Notes under the pieces: generated by a model
The model's input: the letters and a program-made list of their open reading frames with translations, nothing else
Databases searched by the model: none
What the model was told of the DNA's origin: nothing
Translations under genes and position numbers: made by a program
Source of the DNA: Holosporales bacterium
GTDB lineage: Bacteria > Pseudomonadota > Alphaproteobacteria > Caedimonadales > UBA9215
Length of the DNA stretch: 10,542 bases
Direction of reading: 5' to 3'
NCBI GenBank assembly: GCA_003503995.1
Contig: DOCA01000066.1
Coordinates: 1 to 10,542 of the forward strand
Shown: positions 6,946 to 10,542 of the stretch, piece by piece
Layout: every line of letters begins with the position of its first letter
Position numbering within the stretch: the stretch's first letter is position 1

Positions 6946-7890
6946 TTAAACTTTCACCTCTATAACGTCACCATTTTGGGGCTTATATCCATTCAAAAAG
7001 GCGGCTACTTCCATAGGTTTTTTCCCTTGGAGTTGTATACAATCTAGGGACAGAGCCCCTTCCTTGCATACAATGGACAATTGATTTTTGGTCACATGCA
7101 AAGTACCTGCTTTGGCCCCTTGAGTCTCTTCAACGACATGGGTCTTTAGAACTTTAATGACCTTATCTTGCCACTTAAAAAAAGAGCCTGGCCAAGGCGT
7201 AAATGCACGCACTTGCCGATCAAGATCTTGGGCTGTTTTGGTAAAGTCCAACTCTGCCTCTGCCTTTGTTAATTTAGCAGCATAGGTTGCCTTTGTATCA
7301 TTCTGCGTTTCTGGCGACAGCTGATCAATGGAGTCTAGAAGAGGTAAAAGCATTTTAGCACCAAGAGAAGAGAGTGCCTCATGGAGACTTTCTCCTGTTG
7401 TTTGATCCGTGATCGCCAGAGTTTCCTTTGCAAGCATATTCCCCGTATCAAGACCAATATCCATCTGCATCAAAGTGATACCTGTCTCAGAGTCTCCTCC
7501 TAGGATTGCTCGTTGAATCGGTGCTGCGCCGCGCCATCTAGGCAATAAAGAGGCATGAATATTGAAACAACCATAACGAGGTGCTTCGAGGGTTTCCTTG
7601 GGTAGAATCAAGCCATAGGCCGCAACAACAGCTAAATCAAGATTAAGATTTGAAAAATGTTGTTGTTCTTGGGATGAACGTAGGGACTTAGGTGTAAAAA
7701 CAGAGATATCATTTGCTTCTGCTAAAAGCTGAATGGGGGATTTGGTTACCTTATGCCCTCGACCACTGGGGCGAGGGGGTTGGGAATAAACAGCCACAAC
7801 CTCATGGGGAGATCCTATCAACGCCTGAAGAGCCGGCACGGAGAAATCAGGGGTGCCCATAAAGGCAATGCGCAAAGGCTTTTTCAACAT
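6946..7890 (-). CDS. fmt: Methionyl-tRNA formyltransferase
   Basis: The 314-residue enzyme starts with LRIAFMGTPDFSVPAL. It holds the formyltransferase catalytic set Asn110, His112 and Asp148 in FNIHASLLPRWRGAAP and MQMDIGLDTGNML. The C-terminal OB-fold domain runs from about 210, with VRAFTPWPGSFF at 227-238. It uses 10-formyl-tetrahydrofolate to formylate Met on initiator tRNA. GGAGAG about 8 bases before the ATG is a clear ribosome binding site. It lies 35 bases after def and one base before truA, so the enzyme that adds the formyl group and the one that removes it are neighbours. Confidence 0.97.
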   Translation of the reverse strand: MLKKPLRIAFMGTPDFSVPALQALIGSPHEVVAVYSQPPRPSGRGHKVTKSPIQLLAEANDISVFTPKSLRSSQEQQHFSNLNLDLAVVAAYGLILPKETLEAPRYGCFNIHASLLPRWRGAAPIQRAILGGDSETGITLMQMDIGLDTGNMLAKETLAITDQTTGESLHEALSSLGAKMLLPLLDSIDQLSPETQNDTKATYAAKLTKAEAELDFTKTAQDLDRQVRAFTPWPGSFFKWQDKVIKVLKTHVVEETQGAKAGTLHVTKNQLSIVCKEGALSLDCIQLQGKKPMEVAAFLNGYKPQNGDVIEVKV

Positions 7891-7925
7891 AAGGGACTCT
7901 CCATAGAAATCTCTGAAAAGGGGTT

Positions 7926-8504
7926 CTAGGCGTTGCGTTGTTTCTCATACCGAGCAGCAACTTTCATGGCCCTTTGAATAATTAACTTACGCTTTATAGC
8001 TGATAAATGATCCACAAAAAGAACACCATTTAGATGATCGATTTCATGTTGAATACAAAAAGCAAGTAAACCATCGGCTTCAAGAGTTTGAGTTTCATTG
8101 TTCTCATCAAGATAGCGTATTTTTACAGATTTCGCACGGGAGACTTCTGCATGTTGATCTGGCACAGATAAGCAGCCGTCCATAAGTTTTTGCATCTCAG
8201 AGGATTTTTCTATGATCTCAGGGTTAGCCAGTCGATAAATGGTGCCATGGTGATGACCACAGCATCCTCCTTCATGATCGTGGTCATGATGAGGGGTAGC
8301 ACCATTTTCATCCTCAAAACTCATCACAACAAGACGCTTATCGATACCAACTTGGGTCGCAGCAAGACCAAGACCATCTTCCACTTCCATCGTCACAATC
8401 ATGCGCTCAAAAATTGTCCGAATCTCATCGTTGACCTCTGCAACAGGAGCCGCTTCATGACGTAATTTAGGGTTAGGTACAGTTAAAACGGTATAGGGTT
8501 TCAT
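7926..8504 (-). CDS. def: Peptide deformylase with a His/Cys-rich insertion
   Basis: From the ATG at 8502-8504 the product has 192 residues. It starts MKPYTVLTVPNPKLR, as deformylases usually do. An in-frame TTG at 8520-8522 would add six residues (MSKDID) but has no better ribosome binding site. Motif 1 is GLGLAATQVG (44-53). Motif 2 is DGCLSVP (109-115), with metal ligand Cys111 and Asp in place of the usual first Glu. Motif 3 is QHEIDH (152-157), with ligands His153 and His157 and catalytic Glu154. The enzyme removes formyl groups from new proteins. The odd part is residues 71-87, between two core strands: seven His, two Cys and several acidic residues (HHDHDHEGGCCGHHH). This insertion is absent from the E. 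coli enzyme and could bind metal. Confidence 0.95.
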   Translation of the reverse strand: MKPYTVLTVPNPKLRHEAAPVAEVNDEIRTIFERMIVTMEVEDGLGLAATQVGIDKRLVVMSFEDENGATPHHDHDHEGGCCGHHHGTIYRLANPEIIEKSSEMQKLMDGCLSVPDQHAEVSRAKSVKIRYLDENNETQTLEADGLLAFCIQHEIDHLNGVLFVDHLSAIKRKLIIQRAMKVAARYEKQRNA

Positions 8505-8556
8505 ATCAATATCTTTACTCAAATTAAATAATCAAAGAACTTTAGCACAACCGAAG

Positions 8557-8745
8557 CTATTTTTCTAGTTTTCGTGCTTCATCGACCAACATAATAGGAA
8601 TACCGTTTTGAATGGGAAAAGCAAGGTGAGCCGCTTTACTAACGAGCTCTCCCTTATCCCGATCGTAAGACAACGTCGTTTTTGTCACGGGGCATACGAT
8701 AAATTCAAGTAACTTTTCATCAATCTCAAGGGGCATCTGGGCCAT
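8557..8745 (-). CDS. Trm112 family protein (YcaR/UPF0434-like)
   Basis: The 62-residue protein has the bacterial Trm112-like pattern: a first helix (EKLLEFIVCPVT), a short hairpin (SYDRDKGELVSK), then HLAFPIQNGIPIMLVDEARKLE. E. coli YcaR has a CxxC pair at the first site. Here only Cys18 remains (CPVT), the form common in alphaproteobacteria, so a full zinc site is unlikely. The bacterial role is not settled; eukaryotic Trm112 is a cofactor for methyltransferases. It starts 14 bases after the LON-domain gene, with GGATAAAG as ribosome binding site, and the two are usually adjacent in alphaproteobacteria. Confidence 0.9.
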   Translation of the reverse strand: MAQMPLEIDEKLLEFIVCPVTKTTLSYDRDKGELVSKAAHLAFPIQNGIPIMLVDEARKLEK

Positions 8746-8759
8746 GATTTTTCTTTATC

Positions 8760-9452
8760 CTAGTGGGGCATCCAGTCAAAGGGAGACTTTTTTATGGTGC
8801 TCATTTCAATAAAAGCCGTGATCATCTCGATGCGTTCTTTAATAGTGCTACTTTCCAGTATAGCCTGTTTTTCATTAGCCTCAAAGGGGCACATCATTGC
8901 AAGGGACGTCGCAAGGGACTCATCACTAGCTGCCGTAATGTCATTCCAATTGATCTCCATATTGATACTGTTTAGGTATCCTTTTAAAAGTCCCATCAAA
9001 CGGCCTCTATCACTTGGTTTATCTCCATCAAAAGCAACACGCTCATCATCATAGGGGCTGTAGTCCACATGAAGCAATCCAGCTTTCGAGGCCTTAGCAA
9101 CAAAACGACGGATTCCCTTCAAAATCAAATATAGACTTCCATCTTCATTTTCTGAAAAAGTTGTAATGCGTCCAACACACCCAACTTGATAAAGGCACTT
9201 TTTGTCTTTAAGTTCTTTTAGAGGTTGAATGATACCAAGATAGCGCCCTTTCATCAGAGCTTTTTCTACCATTTTTATATCCTCAGGTTCTTTAACTAAA
9301 ATAGGGAGCAAACCCTTTGGCAGCAGAAGTTGGCCACTTTTTGAAAGGTAAGGAATAACAGCAGGAATAACCACTTTTTCCACATCTATTTTAGTAATTT
9401 TTCCAATGGTTGGAAAACTAAGTTTGGGGGGGAGTTTTTTTTGTGATTTCAT
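8760..9452 (-). CDS. LON substrate-binding-domain protein (no protease domain)
   Basis: The 230-residue product matches the stand-alone Lon N-terminal (LON/PUA-like) family. It shows QLLLPKGLLPILVKEP (41-56), GRYLGIIQP (69-77) and VGCVGRITTFSENEDGSLYLILKGIRRF (90-117). A helical C-terminal half ends in ANEKQAILESSTIKERIEMITAFIEM. There is no AAA+ or serine-lysine protease domain, so it is not a protease itself; the family's target is unknown. The opening is diverged: the common FPLPGxLLLP and LPLNIFEPRY blocks read IPYLSKSGQLLLP and LPILVKEPEDIK. A clear AAGGAAAAAG ribosome binding site supports the start at 9450-9452. It leads the LON-Trm112-def-fmt-truA run. Confidence 0.9.
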   Translation of the reverse strand: MKSQKKLPPKLSFPTIGKITKIDVEKVVIPAVIPYLSKSGQLLLPKGLLPILVKEPEDIKMVEKALMKGRYLGIIQPLKELKDKKCLYQVGCVGRITTFSENEDGSLYLILKGIRRFVAKASKAGLLHVDYSPYDDERVAFDGDKPSDRGRLMGLLKGYLNSINMEINWNDITAASDESLATSLAMMCPFEANEKQAILESSTIKERIEMITAFIEMSTIKKSPFDWMPH

Positions 9453-9476
9453 ACGCTTTTTCCTTGCTTCCCTTTG

Positions 9477-9505
9477 TATATAGGAACGGGATTAAAAAAG
9501 CGCAA
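9477..9505 (-). promoter_or_regulatory. Candidate sigma-70 promoter for the LON-Trm112-def-fmt-truA run
   Basis: On the leftward strand TTGCGC (9500-9505) and TATATA (9477-9482) are separated by exactly 17 bases, each matching consensus at 4 of 6 positions. Transcription would begin near 9470, giving a leader of about 18 bases before the LON-domain gene. It is the best promoter-like pair in the 100 bases upstream of that gene. Confidence 0.45.
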
Positions 9506-9552
9506 GAGGGTTTTTTCATTTTCTCAAAATCTCTCTATCGAAATAGTTAGTC

Positions 9553-9660
9553 CTAGGATATTTCAGAAAGGGCTTTGCGGTATTTTATATACTTAACTAG
9601 GCTATAAACTGCTGTAAAAAACAAGGCGGCTATCAGGCTAATTGAAAAGGTTAATTTCAT
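9553..9660 (-). CDS. Possible 35-residue single-pass membrane peptide
   Basis: An ATG at 9658-9660 opens a 35-codon frame ending in TAG at 9553-9555. The peptide starts MKLTFSISLIAALFFTAVYS and continues LVKYIKYRKALSEIS. Residues 3-22 are a good membrane helix, and the following segment is basic (K23, K26, R28, K29), which predicts a cytoplasmic C-terminus. GAGG lies 10 bases before the ATG. A TATAAT on the same strand (9681-9686) lies upstream but is so close that its transcript would begin inside the ribosome binding site. The frame fills most of the gap between the lipoprotein and the LON-domain gene. I recognise no family, and chance cannot be excluded at this length. Confidence 0.35.
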   Translation of the reverse strand: MKLTFSISLIAALFFTAVYSLVKYIKYRKALSEIS

Positions 9661-9699
9661 CTGGATAGCGCCTCATTTCCATTATAGTCTTTCCAAGAC

Positions 9700-10185
9700 T
9701 TACAAGGTCTTAAACGGCTGCACCTCTTTAACGATGCGCCATGTATTAGGCGGATTTTTGCAACTTTCTCCGTGGGCCGTATAAAAACGGTCTCCATAGC
9801 CTTTCGTCTTGAGCTTCATTTCTTGGGTGAATTTTCGACAGATTAAAGTTCCTTTTTGTGTCGGAGGGAATACTTCAAAATAACCAGAATATTCTTTATC
9901 ATCCCCGACAACCCACGTAGAGGCATCACTCCTGTTGCCGTGCTCCAACAGCGCATAAAAGGCCTGAGCTGGCGTTAGACGTACATTGGACGGCAAGAAC
10001 CCACCAAGAGCACTGCCTTCATAAGAACGCAAAAGGATCTCTGTTGGAAATGTATCATCCTCTGCTTCTCGGCAAGGGTTAGGTTGATCTTTTGTGCAGG
10101 GGCAAATTGGGTCAGAGGCACAGCCCGTTAAAAGGCTAAGCAGACTTAAGCTTAAGATAAAACGTGCCTTGAAAAAACGTGCCAT
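9700..10185 (-). CDS. Surface-antigen-like lipoprotein
   Basis: I place the start at the ATG 10183-10185 because AGGGA lies 8 bases before it and the product then opens with a lipoprotein signal. MARFFKARFILSLSLLSLL leads into the lipobox LTGC with Cys22. The frame is open 40 codons further upstream, but that extension lacks a signal-peptide character. The mature protein has about 140 residues. Its first 17 hold four cysteines (C22, C28, C30, C38). The C-terminal part (CRKFTQ...GESCKNPPNTWRIV) resembles the ending of small Rickettsia/Legionella-type surface antigens of the RT0821/Lpp0805 kind, where CREY...AxGxAC...DGxWxI recurs; that link is by eye only. It is probably anchored in the outer membrane facing the periplasm. 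It is divergent from the fieF-like gene. Confidence 0.7.
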   Translation of the reverse strand: MARFFKARFILSLSLLSLLTGCASDPICPCTKDQPNPCREAEDDTFPTEILLRSYEGSALGGFLPSNVRLTPAQAFYALLEHGNRSDASTWVVGDDKEYSGYFEVFPPTQKGTLICRKFTQEMKLKTKGYGDRFYTAHGESCKNPPNTWRIVKEVQPFKTL

Positions 10186-10284
10186 GTGGTAATCCCTGCT
10201 CAATGTGGTATCGTAGCCTATGCTCATGTTGACAAGATAAGCATACATTAAGTTTGCCTGATAATAAGAGATTTTCCTAGACCT

Positions 10285-10542
10285 ATGGTAACAAAAACCG
10301 ACCAAAAATCCGTAAAACTCTTAAAAGCCGTAACCTACGCTTCCGTTAGTGTAGCCGTTTTTCTACTGATCATTAAATCTGTTGCATGGATTATGACAGA
10401 CTCTGTCAGCATTCAAGCCTCTCTTGTAGACTCTTTGGTGGATACCCTGGCCTCTCTTGTAAACTTCTTTGCCATTCGCCACGCCCTTGTTCCAGCTGAT
10501 AGAGAACATCGTTTTGGCCATGGAAAAATCGAAGCCGTTGCA
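10285..10542 (+). CDS. fieF: Cation diffusion facilitator, FieF-like (3' end outside window)
   Basis: The first 86 residues of a CDF transporter are present. A first membrane helix (about 17-37) is followed by VSIQASLVDSLVDTLASLVN (41-60), which carries the DxxxD metal site. Asp49 and Asp53 correspond to Asp45 and Asp49 of E. coli FieF. Next comes ADREHRFGHGKIEAVA, with Asp72, His75 and His79 matching the second site of FieF (Asp68, His71, His75). The family exchanges Zn2+ or Fe2+ for protons across the inner membrane. The ATG at 10285 has only a weak AAGAG upstream. The gene is cut by the window edge, so substrate specificity cannot be judged further. Confidence 0.88.
   Translation, partial: MVTKTDQKSVKLLKAVTYASVSVAVFLLIIKSVAWIMTDSVSIQASLVDSLVDTLASLVNFFAIRHALVPADREHRFGHGKIEAVA

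Noticed and set aside
9686..9700. AGTCTT-TCC-AAGACT hairpin at the lipoprotein stop codon as a terminator
   Set aside because: The stem is AT-rich, the loop is three bases and no U tract follows on the leftward strand. It may be chance.
10229..10265. Perfect TTGACA (10229-10234) in the fieF-lipoprotein gap as a rightward fieF promoter
   Set aside because: No acceptable -10 lies 16-18 bases downstream (the 17-base position reads GTTTGC). The nearest good box, GATAAT at 10260, is 25 bases away. The leftward reading, TTGTCA with GATACC at 17 bases, is also poor.
10186..10305. Longer lipoprotein start, adding 40 residues
   Set aside because: The added residues are not signal-like and would bury the clear lipoprotein signal peptide. 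The ATG at 10183-10185 has its own ribosome binding site.

Overview
The window looks like a piece of chromosome from a low-GC alphaproteobacterium. The gene neighbourhoods are alphaproteobacterial: def-fmt-truA, a LON-domain gene followed by a Trm112-like gene, and rpsF-rpsR-DUF2232-rplI. The protein details agree, for example the CPVT form of Trm112 and the long hibernation factor. The AT-rich base composition would suit an intracellular or host-associated lineage such as the Holosporales, but that placement is inference and no rRNA is present to test it.

Layout. Positions 1-126 hold the 3' end of a gene that resembles the C-terminus of MscS-type mechanosensitive channels. Positions 166-1911 encode a protein with the fold and length of asparagine synthetase B, but the catalytic residues are missing in both domains. 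After a 155-base gap with a TATAAT box comes hpf, the long-form ribosome hibernation factor (2067-2639). A two-way terminator lies at 2660-2688. Next is a 106-bp element with inverted ends and a TA duplication (2711-2816), which looks like a MITE. Everything from there to 10185 reads leftward. In transcription order the genes are: a surface-antigen-like lipoprotein, a possible 35-residue membrane peptide, a LON-domain protein, a Trm112-like protein, def, fmt, truA, a family 9 glycosyltransferase, rpsF, rpsR, a DUF2232 membrane protein and rplI. At the right edge, running rightward and divergent from the lipoprotein, is the start of a fieF-like cation efflux gene, cut by the window.

How the genes work together. 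Most of the leftward block serves translation. It covers formylation of initiator tRNA (fmt) and removal of the formyl group (def), tRNA pseudouridylation (truA), and ribosomal proteins bS6, bS18 and bL9. Hpf, which parks idle ribosomes as 100S dimers, converges on this block from the other side and shares its terminator. The glycosyltransferase, MscS-like protein, DUF2232 protein, lipoprotein and FieF-like pump are envelope functions.

The least ordinary items are the doubly inactivated asparagine-synthetase homologue, the MITE inserted between rplI and its terminator, the His/Cys-rich insertion in peptide deformylase, and the small membrane ORF. I see no CRISPR array, phage, toxin-antitoxin pair, tRNA or rRNA. 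No gap without a gene exceeds 300 bases.
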